The position numbers were made by a program, and so were the translations under genes. The notes beneath the pieces are model-generated. The model ran no database searches and was not told the DNA's origin. It saw only the letters and a program-made list of their open reading frames with translations. From NCBI GenBank assembly GCA_016987375.1, contig PJRA01000263.1, forward strand, positions 5,520,251 to 5,534,242: a stretch of DNA of 13,992 bases, written 5' to 3'. The DNA comes from Brachionus koreanus. Lineage: Eukaryota > Rotifera > Eurotatoria > Ploima > Brachionidae. This document shows positions 1-8,600 of this stretch, piece after piece (within the stretch, counting starts at the first letter, position 1; each line of letters starts with the position of its first letter).

Positions 1-177
1 TTTTTATTATTTTAGCGCCTTTTATACACATAAAAACAATCTTTGTGTTAACAAATAAAAAAATTTCTAAATTTTTGCAACATACTGTATATTTATTTAT
101 AAACTACTAAAAATTAGCTATAATATTGCAAAAAAAATTTTTAAAATGGGACTTTCTGTGTCTGATGGATTTCACAA

Positions 178-375
178 ATGGCAAAATCCGACATTGTGGC
201 GTACTTTACGCAAGGAATCGCTCGAAACACTATATTTAAAACGATCAACCGTATTCAAATTGGAGATCCGATCAAGGACAATAAGAGAACGGGTCGTCCA
301 ACTACCTGGACAGCTGCAAGGAAGACAAAACTGAAGAGATTTTATTTTATTCATGTAATTTTTCAAATAAGTTAA
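178..375 (+). pseudogene. Tc1/mariner-type transposase, N-terminal fragment
   Basis: The translation reads as the paired-type helix-turn-helix DNA-binding region of a Tc1/mariner-family transposase. Residues about 5-25 (SDIVAYFTQGIARNTIFKTI) form the recognition-helix part. They are followed by a basic linker with the characteristic GRP (about residues 41-43, RTGRPTTW) and a K/R-rich run ending KTKLKRF. In complete transposases this domain binds the terminal inverted repeats and is followed by a D,D34-type catalytic domain of about 200 residues; here homology stops after about 56 residues and the frame closes in AT-rich sequence. An in-frame TGA lies just before W-I-S-Q-M-A-K, while an ATG at 146 opens another frame, suggesting a frameshift between the original start and the domain. 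I see no inverted repeats around it, so it is a dead fragment. Recognition is by pattern only. Confidence 0.7.
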
Positions 376-628
376 TTTTAAAAAAAGTGAAACAATTATA
401 TTTAATCTTTATGGTTTATTTATGCTCAATTAAATAATGTTTTTTCTTATACAATTCAGTTCAGTTATTCATCTGTTTGCCATTTGCAAATTACTTGAGT
501 AAACTGATAATTAAAAAAAGAAAAACATAAGTACATTAATATATCAAATTAATCATGAAATAATCGCGATTATAATTAATTTAATTTTTCCAACATTAAT
601 TAAACTTTACAATAATCTAAGAATAATT
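376..628. other. AT-rich spacer, 3' flank of the SKI-like gene
   Basis: No coding pattern is visible on either strand. The minus strand carries AATAAA at 415-420, about 210 nt beyond the SKI-like stop codon, a possible polyadenylation signal for that gene. Confidence 0.4.
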
Positions 629-1078
629 CTAATTTTGATTAAAAAGTTTTGTTTTTGTTTTAAATTCTTGCCATGTTTTTATTTGATCACCAGTTAGCTG
701 TGTTTGATTATTAAAATAATAAGGCTCTATTTTTAATTTTTCAACGTTTATTTCATCAATTTGGTTTTTGGCGATTTCTTTTGAGTTCATGTGATAAAAA
801 AAATCAACAAGAGAAAAAAATTTCTTACAAACTGCACATAGAATGCAAGGACTGCTTGGAGTTTTATAAAGATGCATCAATAGAACTCCTTTGCCGATTA
901 TTTTTTTACTTTTGTCTTTAATTGAAACAGGGAAGGGAATCGAATGATGAACTAAAACTTTGAGATTTTTGTTCAATATATTTTTATCCAGTCCAATAAC
1001 TGAATTTTTGACCATGTACTTGTTGACTCCAATTTTTTTCAGCGTTATTTTAAACTGGTTTATTCTAATTGAATCCAT
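629..1078 (-). CDS. Small SKI/SnoN-like protein with SMAD4-binding (SAND-like) zinc fold
   Basis: The predicted protein has 149 aa from the ATG at 1078. The centre (about residues 64-97) follows the SMAD4-binding domain of SKI/SnoN proteins: G-x-LL-x3-LY-x-(S/T)PS-x2-C (here GVLLMHLYKTPSSPC), then C-x2-C-x2-C-x11-H (C78, C81, C84, H96), the same spacing as in SKI. The tail has TWQEFKTKTKLF (about 135-146), similar to the LDDVKEKF end of the SKI domain. In SKI family proteins this fold binds SMAD4 and represses TGF-beta signalling in the nucleus. Oddities: the second histidine of the HxH pair is N98, and the conserved CHWGF segment after it is absent, so zinc and SMAD4 binding are doubtful. 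The usual upstream DACH/SKI homology domain is missing. I chose the ATG at 1078 because the open frame further upstream runs through TTTTTTTTAAATTTTAG, which looks like a splice acceptor; a 5' exon is therefore possible. Confidence 0.6.
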   Translation of the reverse strand: MDSIRINQFKITLKKIGVNKYMVKNSVIGLDKNILNKNLKVLVHHSIPFPVSIKDKSKKIIGKGVLLMHLYKTPSSPCILCAVCKKFFSLVDFFYHMNSKEIAKNQIDEINVEKLKIEPYYFNNQTQLTGDQIKTWQEFKTKTKLFNQN

Positions 1079-1120
1079 TTTTATGCTTCTAAAATTTAAA
1101 AAAAATAAAAACTTATTCAA

Positions 1121-2284
1121 CTTGAATCCTAAAGTTCAATCTCTAAGCTTAGACATAATTTATTATTTGTTGTTACCAATAAACATATTTTTTTTATTTT
1201 TTAAGGTCTTAAGTCTGAAAAATAAAATAGGACTTTTTGGTACAGTGGTTACTTAGTCACCTAAAATCTAGAACAATAAAGAATTTAAAAATAAACCGTC
1301 ACAAGTGAACAGTATTAACCTTAATAAACAAACTCTTAAAATTATTGTTTTTTGTTTTCTATCACAAAAACTCAGTCATAATTTATTGAAATTTAATTTT
1401 TCAATAATCACTTTTCGGGGCTTTTCTTTTACTAAGCTATTTAAATTTATATGCGTAAAATAAAAACTATTTAAAAATTTAAGACACTTAAATGTTTTTA
1501 TTTTCAAGTAAAAATCAAAAAAATTATACTAAAAAATTAGAAAAAAAAACATTCACTAAAATATTTTGCATAGTAATTTAAAATCAATAATTTTTTGTGA
1601 AATTTCATTTTAAATTTTCTTTGTTTATATCATACCAAAATTAAGAGAAAATATTTGTATTTATTTAACAACTAAAGCTTTATAAAAGTCAATTTTCAAA
1701 ACTTAGTTAGTTCTTTTTTCTTTAAAAAAAAATTAAAACATAGCTAAACTTTTCACTTTACTTTCACAAAAATGGCATAAATGAGTATACTAAACGATAA
1801 ATTGTAAATTTTTATTCATGAAAATAATTTTCTTCAATATATCCAAAGAAAAAATGGCTGTGGAACTTTGAATTTGGCAGAACTTTTTTTTCTAGAATTA
1901 AGAGGTAATCGGTGTTAACAATCAAGCACCAAAAGGTTCTAAAAATAAACCGAAAATTTAAATATTTCGTTCACCTTTATTTATGTTAGTTATTCCTTGA
2001 TTTAAGATTTTTTGATTTTTTTTCAAAATACTTATTCCTAATAATTTCAGACCAGCTTTCCTGAATTCTAACTTAAGCTTGGATATTTGACTATTCCACA
2101 TAATTCATCAATTCGTTTCACCTAACATATGAAAATGTGCTTGGTTTTGTTTTGTTGTGTGTGTGTTTTTCTTTAGCTTTGTTTTAAACTAATTCCAACA
2201 TTCCAAATAATTTTTATTATTTAGCTAATTTTCTTCAACAAAAGTTTCACATTGAAATTATATGTCATCTTTAATTGCCAAATT
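1121..2284. other. Intergenic AT-rich region without recognised gene
   Basis: I see no frame with protein-like composition on either strand. It is dominated by A/T runs, with a short GT-rich patch near 2140-2170. Minus-strand AATAAA-like sequence near 2210 could serve the coding-like stretch that ends at 2285. Confidence 0.4.
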
Positions 2285-2437
2285 TTAATTTGATCCATTT
2301 TTTCTTTCGAATAATGTTGCTGGTTGAGTGAGTTTAAATGAGTCCTCTGTTACTTGATTATTTGCTTTGAGAGTCGTTTCAAATTGTTGACATAGGTCTT
2401 GTATTTTTCTAGATTGAGATCCATCTTTAATGTGACT
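2285..2437 (-). other. Orphan coding-like stretch (possible terminal exon), unknown
   Basis: An open frame of 50 codons ends in TAA at 2285-2287. It has no initiator methionine and opens right after TGA, next to a possible acceptor (TTCTGAAG). Its composition is unlike the surrounding AT-rich sequence: polar, Q/K/E-rich and probably helical (for example SRKIQDLCQQFETTLKANNQ). A second frame over the same bases gives a 34-aa ATG-started peptide, so the true frame is uncertain. AATAAA follows about 75 nt after the stop. I recognise no family; it may be the last exon of an unannotated gene, an exon remnant, or chance. Confidence 0.25.
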
Positions 2438-2688
2438 TCAGAATTAGAATTCATTTCAAAAATATATTCTCACAAGATAATTTATTATTTTACATAATTT
2501 TTTTTTGATCTAAATAAATATGAGATCGCATAAAAGACCGGACTAACAAGAGGATGATAGGATCCCATTGTTAAAAATAATATATATAAAAATCATTTTT
2601 TAATTTTTTTTAGTCTTTTAAATAATGAAAATCATACATTATTGAGAGATTCTTTTTAACTTTTGATTTGAAAAATTTTTAGCTTTAT

Positions 2689-2717
2689 TTAAGGTGCCCC
2701 AAGTCATAAAGCCTAGT
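2689..2717 (+). repeat. Left terminal inverted repeat of the 1.58 kb element
   Basis: The sequence starts TTAAGGTGCCCC and continues to CCTAGT. It pairs with 4238-4266 with one mismatch (G2711 against A4244). Confidence 0.88.
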
Positions 2718-3088
2718 ATGTGAAAAAAATTACAAAATAAGCTGATTTTTTACTATGTTGTTGGTAGTGAGTTAAGAATCTTAAAAATACAAAAAAATTT
2801 GGTCACAACTTAACCATCAAAAAATTCAGAAGCTTAGAATTTTTTTGGTTTTTCGCCACCAGAATTCTAAAATTGATATGAAGTTAAAATTTTTTTTACC
2901 ATTTTATAAAAAGTATAAAACTATCTATCAAATGAGTATATTTTTATTGTTTTATGTGGTCATCTCCTTCGAAAGAAACTGAAAGAAATGGAAAAAAATT
3001 GGATATTTACCATACTTGAATAAAAAATTTCGGTCCAAAAAATAGACTAAAACCTAGTTTTTTTTTTTAATTTGGATTCGGCACATTC

Positions 3089-3582
3089 TTATTTACAAAA
3101 CTTGCTATTTTTTACTAGTTTTTTTGATTTCAATTTAGAAAAAAATTTAAGAAAAACAAAATTAAATTCTATTTTAAATAGCATTTTAAATAAACTACAA
3201 TTTAGTATTATAATTTTTGTTTTTTTTATGGTTAAGTACTTTATCATTAGATTTGGCACTGAATAGAATCTGTAAAACATTTTGGTATATTGATCCAGAT
3301 TTATACATATACAAACTTCTTCCAAAACAAAACCAAAACAAAGCCTTTTCCATAACCTTGCTGTTAAAAAAGTTCGCGAGAAAAGTTTTTGCGAATCGAT
3401 TATTAAATTATTTTGCTCGTTAAAGTCATTTTCATTATTCATCCTAACATACCACTTAGAATAACACCAAAAAGATTCGATCGGATTATGTTCACACTGG
3501 TATATAATTTTAGCACCAAATACACTAGCTAAATTTTCCGAGCTTAGTATTTTTTTTCAAAAGCTGGGTGTGTTTTTAGCAT
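3089..3582 (-). pseudogene. Decayed DDE transposase, C-terminal part
   Basis: From an ATG at 3582 the minus strand reads MLKTHPAFEKK. After a frameshift in an eight-T run (3550-3557) it continues LASVFGAKIIYQCEHNPIES, then FW, and carries on to a stop at 3089. This matches the end of the catalytic core of IS630/Tc1-related DDE transposases, where a hydrophobic strand is followed by (H)CE-x-NPIE-x-(F/Y/L)W-x3-K-x3-R; the E of NPIE is the third catalytic acid. The region N-terminal to it, holding the first two aspartates, is missing or unreadable. A short reading frame at 3674-3730 (MPGKSSKCVSGAINNSK) may be what is left of the N-terminus. The frameshift, the missing core and the residue drift after about codon 50 show that it is inactive. 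It sits between matching inverted repeats, which identifies it as the element's own gene. Confidence 0.65.
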
Positions 3583-4237
3583 TTGTTTTAATTATTAAAT
3601 AATTTTAAAACTGATTTTATACTAAATCATTTTTAAGTACCTTCCAATCTAGATTCGGTATTAAGACCAGTACTTAATTTTTACTGTTGTTTATTGCTCC
3701 AGATACACATTTGGACGATTTTCCAGGCATTTTGTTCTTATTTTTTATTTTTAAAAAATTATAACCAAAAAATTAAGCTAATTTAAAGAATTCGAAACGG
3801 GACAATTTTTTTTCAAGTAAATAAAAACTAGCAAACATGATAGAAAATCGTTTTTTTTTATAAATTTAAAAAAAAAATTTTCAACATCTTTAGGTTTTGC
3901 AGGAGCTGAAAAGTTTTAAAAATGACCATTTTAACTTAAAAAATCAAACTTTGTGAATCTTTTGACAAAGATTATGAAAGAATGGAATTTAATGTTTGAA
4001 TAATTTGCTTTATATTTTATAGTCTAAACTCTAAATTAGTAAAATTTATAAAAAAAACTCTTCAAAGAAAAAAAATTATCTTTAAAATAAACCCGATTAA
4101 ACTCACTCAATTTTTACTGAAAAATAAAAAAAAATTTTATTTGAATAATTTATCAGGTCTTAGTGTTTTTTTTTCATTTTCAGAATAAAATATTAAGGAG
4201 AAAGACAAAAAAATTGTGAAAACTGCAAATTTGAAAA

Positions 4238-4266
4238 ACTAGGATTTATGACTTGGGGCACCTTAA
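4238..4266 (-). repeat. Right terminal inverted repeat of the 1.58 kb element
   Basis: This is the reverse complement of 2689-2717 with one mismatch, ending GGGGCACCTTAA. Confidence 0.88.
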
Positions 4267-4566
4267 GAAATTATTACTAAAGCTTGAAACTCTTTGCCTT
4301 GTTTCTAGAAATAGAAAACAAGAATTTACAGTAAAAAAGTTTTTAATTTATAATCAACTTTTGGATAAGAAAACTATATTGTTTTATTGTGTTCTAAAAT
4401 CAGACAAAAATTTTCAATAATATTTAAGAAAATGCTCCTTCAAATAACCATTAATAAATGCAATGAATAAAATTTCAAAAATTTTTTGAATTGAGAAATC
4501 TTGTTATATTAAAATAAGCCAAATCAACAAAAAAAGTTTTATTTTTTTAATTTATTTAATTAAAAT
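4267..4566. other. Spacer and 3' flank of the ependymin-related gene
   Basis: AT-rich sequence without a visible gene. Minus-strand AATAAA occurs at 4551-4556 and 4538-4543, just beyond the stop codon of the ependymin-related gene. Confidence 0.5.
4551..4556 (-). promoter_or_regulatory. Polyadenylation signal of the ependymin-related gene
   Basis: AATAAA lies 10 nt after the TAG stop on the minus strand, with a second copy at 4538-4543. The second copy is better spaced for cleavage and could be the functional one. Confidence 0.45.
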
Positions 4567-5232
4567 CTAATCCATCTTAGTTTCATCGCAAACTTGATTT
4601 GGTTCAAAAACAGATTCATCTTTAATTCCTTAAAATCAAAAATTAAAAACTGAGGTAAAAATTTTTTGTTCTTAACCTGGTGTTATGTCCATGTACAATG
4701 TGTGTAAGCTAGAATCTTTGGTTATGTAATTATCAAACACAGGCAAGCAGTTTTTGTAAGTCCAAGTTGAAACGTGAAAAACACGATTGCCGTCCGAGTC
4801 AGTGAATTCATCTTTCCAAGTCTGAATTTTGAGACCATCTTGATCCATTTTGTTTGAGCCAAGATAGTTAGAGCCAAAGAATTTTGAATTGGACAGTATG
4901 CCGAAGTTAGTCCATGGTCTGTTCAAGGATATTTTCGAGCAAGATTGCCTGACCAGATTATTAATCAACAATGCTTTTTTATCGTACAAATAGAGCAAAT
5001 CGTAAGATTGGTTCTTTTGTGGCAATACAAATAGCTGGTAGATTCTTTCTCGTTTGTTTACTGCATCATAAGATATGTTTCCGATTATTCTTATTTGCTT
5101 AATAGAGTCATAAGAATAAAAACTGCCTTCCCACTGTTCTGGAGTTTTGCATGCCTCCGGCTTATCGCTCAGGTCACAGTAAGCAATAAATAAACCGGAA
5201 AAAAAAATTGATATTATACCAACAAGCTTCAT
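4567..5232 (-). CDS. Ependymin-related secreted protein (EPDR family), two exons
   Basis: Exon 1 is 5232-4677 and exon 2 is 4628-4567, separated by a 48-nt intron (GTTAAG...TTTTAAG). The join restores a glycine codon and the protein has 205 aa, the family's normal length. Residues 1-19 (MKLVGIISIFFSGLFIAYC) are a signal peptide. Family landmarks follow: C28-x2-P-x2-WEG (CKTPEQWEG), QSCSK at 97-101, RPW at 105-107, TWTYKNCLPV around 157-165, and the C-terminal GIKD-x-SVF-x-P...C199 supplied by exon 2. The four family cysteines are C28, C98, C162 and C199, which in EPDR proteins form disulfides. N52-I-S and N74-Q-S are possible N-glycosylation sites. Ependymin-related proteins are secreted or lysosomal, fold as a lipid-binding beta sandwich, and have poorly defined roles. 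Without the small exon the protein would stop one residue after TP and lose its last cysteine. It lies about 420 bp downstream of the Mind bomb-like gene on the same strand, probably as its own transcription unit. Confidence 0.92.
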
Positions 5233-5541
5233 GATTTTTATAAGAATGATAGTGCCAAATTTGCTTGCTATTTAAATTTTCAAAAAAATATTTTAAAAAT
5301 GTTTCTCTCAAGGATGGCCTTTTATTTTAAAACAGATAAGGATGGCAATTTTTTCTAAATTTAGTCTTTTTAAATGAATTTTTTAGATAATAAAATTACG
5401 ATTAGAATTTATTGGAATATTTTAATAAAATCAAAAAATAAAATATTTGTCAGATTAGAAAAAAAAATGAGAAAAATTTCTAGTTTATTTTTTTCATTTA
5501 ATTAAAACTTTTAAAAATTTGTTTTATCAGAATTCTAAAAT

Positions 5542-5547
5542 TTTATT
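5542..5547 (-). promoter_or_regulatory. Possible polyadenylation signal of the Mind bomb-like gene
   Basis: This is the first AATAAA I find after the TAA stop at 5654-5656 on the minus strand. Chance occurrence is common in sequence this AT-rich. Confidence 0.3.
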
Positions 5548-5610
5548 AAAATCGATCAAAATTATTTTTAAAAGACCAATAATAGAAATTACATTAAATA
5601 TTAAAAAAAA

Positions 5611-5625
5611 TATATATATATATAT
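5611..5625. repeat. (TA)n microsatellite
   Basis: A run of alternating T and A follows an A8 tract in the 3' flank of the Mind bomb-like gene. Confidence 0.8.
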
Positions 5626-5653
5626 TTATAAAGAAATAATGGCTATATGAAAT

Positions 5654-8600
5654 TTAATTTTCGTAAATTTTTATTTTTGTAGCAATTTTTTCTCTGCAAA
5701 TGTGACAATTAATTAGTGGTTTAGCACAAATATTGCATGAGGTATGTCCACACTGAAATGTAGTGTCTTTTTTGCGCTCCATACAGATTGGGCATTGCTG
5801 GGCTTCTTCTAAATTTTTCACTTTTTCAAGTAATTCACTAAGCTCTGTTTTGCTAAAATTCAAACTAGTTCCGTTCAAGTCTACTTTTTGAAGCACACAT
5901 TGATGGCAATCTGTGCATTTTTTTATTCGAATTGAACAGTCAAAGCAGACACATTTGTGTTTACATGGCAAAAAAGTAACAGCTATAGGCTCTTCATCAC
6001 AAAGCTTGCATCTTTCGATCTCATTAGTTTTAAGACTTGATCTTAGAGTTAATCTGTTAAAGTTCAAGTCAAAATATAAACTTGTATAATATTCGATCAA
6101 ATAGTTTTTGATTAAATCATCACTAACAAAGTCCAAACAAGTGAAATTGTGTCTGTTTCGGGCATATAAATTTGCACCATTTTTGATTAAATACAAGGCT
6201 ACAATTAGCCTAATATTTTCTTTTAACTTATCCGGTAAATTGTCAGCCACCTTAGAAAAAATAAATATAATAAATCTTTTTATATTAAATATAAAAATTT
6301 TTACAAAAAAAATACGCTGAAATTTAGCTTAATTCAAAAAACTTTAAAGACTTTAAAAAATTAACCGATTAAGATTATGGCATAATGTAAAAGGTTAGAT
6401 TCTAAAAAAATAATATTCAAAATAAGTGTTGCATATCTGCAAATTAAAATTTGAATTTACTTTTTAAGTTAAAAATAATTTTGAATAATTTACTGGGTTT
6501 TTTTTTAATAAGAATCTTTAGCTAAATGGCATCGGCATGGCATCTATTTAAAATCAACTGCAAATAGGTTATCTTACCATTGCACTTTCTGATTTATTTC
6601 ACTAAATATATATGCTGTACATTAATATTTTTTAAAATATTTTTAATTAAAATGTATAATTATTTTAATCAATTATTTTCATTTCTATGATTTTTCATTC
6701 AAAATCCATTTTGTTCAAGCTTCAAAGAAAATCAACAAACTAGTACACTGGCCATAGTATATTGATTAAAAACAGAGTTGCTTAAAAGTTACAAGTCTAA
6801 AGCCAAGTCCAAGACTTTAAATTATTAATAAAAAAAAATTTACTCTAAATTTTTATTAATAAATATTCTCTTTTGCTTACAATAAAAAAGTTTTTTTTAA
6901 TTTAGTGCTGATTAAATTCATATTACTAGGCAATAAAGTTGTCTTCTAGCTTTTTTTCAGTTAATGTTGACCTATGTAGTCGGTTGATATAACCAGATTT
7001 AGTAAAAAGCCTTTAAGCTGGTCCTGCTGGAATCAAGCTGGAATCGATAAGAATTTTTGTGCAAGCGTTTCTAGTGCCGGAATTTAAAGTCCGGACTTGG
7101 ATTTCTAAACAACTCTGATTAAAACTTCATTTATTTTAATGATAATAAAAATTTAGTAAATTTTTATTTTTTTTAATCAATTCAAAATATCATTTCAGTA
7201 AAAAAAGTTTATCTTTAGATATTAAAATTAAACTTTAATATGTATAGCTATTACAATTACAAATGTTATTACTTTACATAAGAACTATATATGCTTTAAA
7301 GAGATGAGAATGAACATTCAACTAGAAATAAACGATTGTTTTGGTCGACCAAAAGCTAAAACTAGGGTTTTAAAATGGCACTATAATGAAACTAAAGCAA
7401 TTATAATTGCTTTAGCTTTAGTTTCAGTTGGAGAGCCTTATCCTGAGTCAATAGTCAATGAGGAACCTTTTCCAAAAAAAAACGATCGGATGAAATAGAA
7501 AACAGTGAACCGGATTAATAAAAATACTTCAACAAAGTGCAACATACCATACTTACACAAAAAACTTATTTTACATAAAACATTTTTTTTATATAAAAAA
7601 GACAAAAAAATGAATCATCAGGAAGAATTTTTGTTTTGTTTGTTTCAAAATAGCTGCTTAAATTAACACAACTTTGTTCTGTTCTAATTAAATTAAATAT
7701 CAATAAATAAAATTGTTCCTTACTTCAGTAATTTCGTTTTATTTGTTTATTTTAAAATTATTGAAATTTGCAAATTACCTGAGAGATTATTTTACATTCG
7801 GCCAAACTTTTCTGAGCTTTGTCAAAATCTGAAATTTTCATTTTAATAGGCGATGAATTTTTGTCCAACGATGCTTCATTAAGAACTAGATGGAGACCAG
7901 TATCCATGTCTTCGTCATATGAATTCACGTTTGCATCTAATGAAAAATTTAAAAAATTTTCTCTTTATTTTTTAAGCTTTCAAATTTTATTACAGTTTTC
8001 AACTAAAAGTTCTATTACAGGTGAATTTAATTTGGCTATGGCTAGCATTAAAGGTGTTTGATTGCGATTAGTTCTCATTTCTAAATCTGCTTTGGCTTTT
8101 ATCAAACATTCAACAGTCTTTTTATGTCCATTTAGCGCTGCCAAATGCAAACCCGAATACCCATCTGTTTTTTGACTGTTGATCAAATCGGGAAATTTTT
8201 TCAACAATTTTTCAGTAAAGCTGACAATCAAAATTATTTATTCATTTACTGGGCTTAAAAATTTATCTTACCAATGGTTTCCTTTTAAGCAAGCTTGATG
8301 AAACAAATTAAATCCACGTTTGTTTTTTAGATAGATATCTAAATCTAGTCTTCTGATCAAAATTTCAAATATTTCAATGCTTTCTTTGGAAGGTGTTTTT
8401 CCCATTATGTCATGAGATGGAGTGTCACCATAGCTGTCTTGAATATTAATTTCACAATTGTGATTTACTAGAGCTCTAACACAATCAGAATAAAGCTTGT
8501 TCACCGCTACATGTAGAGGTGAGCAAAAATTTTTATTTACTGAATTTAAGTTGGAATTAAAGCTTATAAGAATTTCAACAATTTGCGGCTGATTGCCAAA

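Larger units (their letters stand above)
2689..4266. mobile_element. 1.58 kb DNA transposon with 29-bp terminal inverted repeats
   Basis: The left end at 2689-2717 and the right end at 4238-4266 are inverted repeats matching at 28 of 29 positions: TTAAGGTGCCCCAAGTCATA, then AA, one mismatch, and CCTAGT. Identity stops exactly outside the outer TTAA, so the target duplication is either TTAA or, if the repeat begins at AGGTGCCCC, the TA typical of the Tc1/mariner-IS630 group. Inside, on the minus strand, lies a decayed DDE transposase, which favours the TA reading. The terminal repeats are well preserved while the coding part is broken, so the copy cannot move by itself. Confidence 0.85.
5233..5653. 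other. Intergenic spacer: ependymin promoter side and Mind bomb 3' flank
   Basis: There is no coding pattern. On the minus strand TTTAAATA lies about 40 nt before the ependymin-related ATG (around 5267-5275) and may act as its TATA-like element. A (TA)n run sits at 5611-5625. AATAAA at 5542-5547 is about 110 nt beyond the Mind bomb-like stop and is a candidate polyadenylation signal. Confidence 0.4.
7304..7498 (+). other. Unassigned 64-codon open frame inside intron 6
   Basis: It starts at an ATG and ends in TAG, with AATAAA about 20 nt beyond the stop. The translation includes EINDCFGRPKAKTRVLKWHY and VGEPYPESIVNEEPFPKKND, which look less random than AT-driven frames nearby. Two perfect palindromes lie within it, so part of the apparent reading frame may come from palindromic element DNA. 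I recognise no family. It is antisense to the host gene and nested in its intron. Confidence 0.2.
6251..7778 (-). other. Intron 6 of the Mind bomb-like gene (1,528 nt), with insertions
   Basis: The donor is CAG|GTAATT at 7778 and the acceptor TTTCTAAG ends at 6251, both phase 0. It is almost thirty times longer than the gene's small introns. It contains the hAT-type MITE (6773-7117), two perfect palindromes (7339-7354, 7392-7415) and a 64-codon plus-strand open frame (7304-7498) of unknown meaning. Confidence 0.85.

Noticed and set aside
960..1256. Plus-strand open frame of 98 codons
   Set aside because: It overlaps the SKI-like gene on the opposite strand and its F/L/I/K-rich translation is what AT-rich antisense DNA gives.
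1231..1256. TACAGTGGTTACTTAGTCACC, resembling a Tc1-type terminal repeat
   Set aside because: I found no inverted partner elsewhere in the window; the resemblance may be chance.
2485..2568. Minus-strand 27-aa frame with HPLVSPVFYAISYLFR, faintly like the seventh helix of a GPCR (NPxxY)
   Set aside because: It is too short, the NPxxY motif is not met, and no upstream receptor sequence is present.
3072..3423. Plus-strand open frames inside the 1.58 kb element
   Set aside because: They are antisense to the transposase remnant and show no family pattern.
6108..6320. Plus-strand open frame of 70 codons
   Set aside because: It is antisense to Mind bomb exon 7 and its acceptor region.
7606..7622. 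Minus-strand CTGATGA, the start of a hammerhead ribozyme core
   Set aside because: No second stem or GAAA element follows at a suitable distance.
7819..8061. Plus-strand open frame of 80 codons
   Set aside because: It is the antisense of Mind bomb exons 5 and 6, whose minus-strand reading is clearly ankyrin-type.
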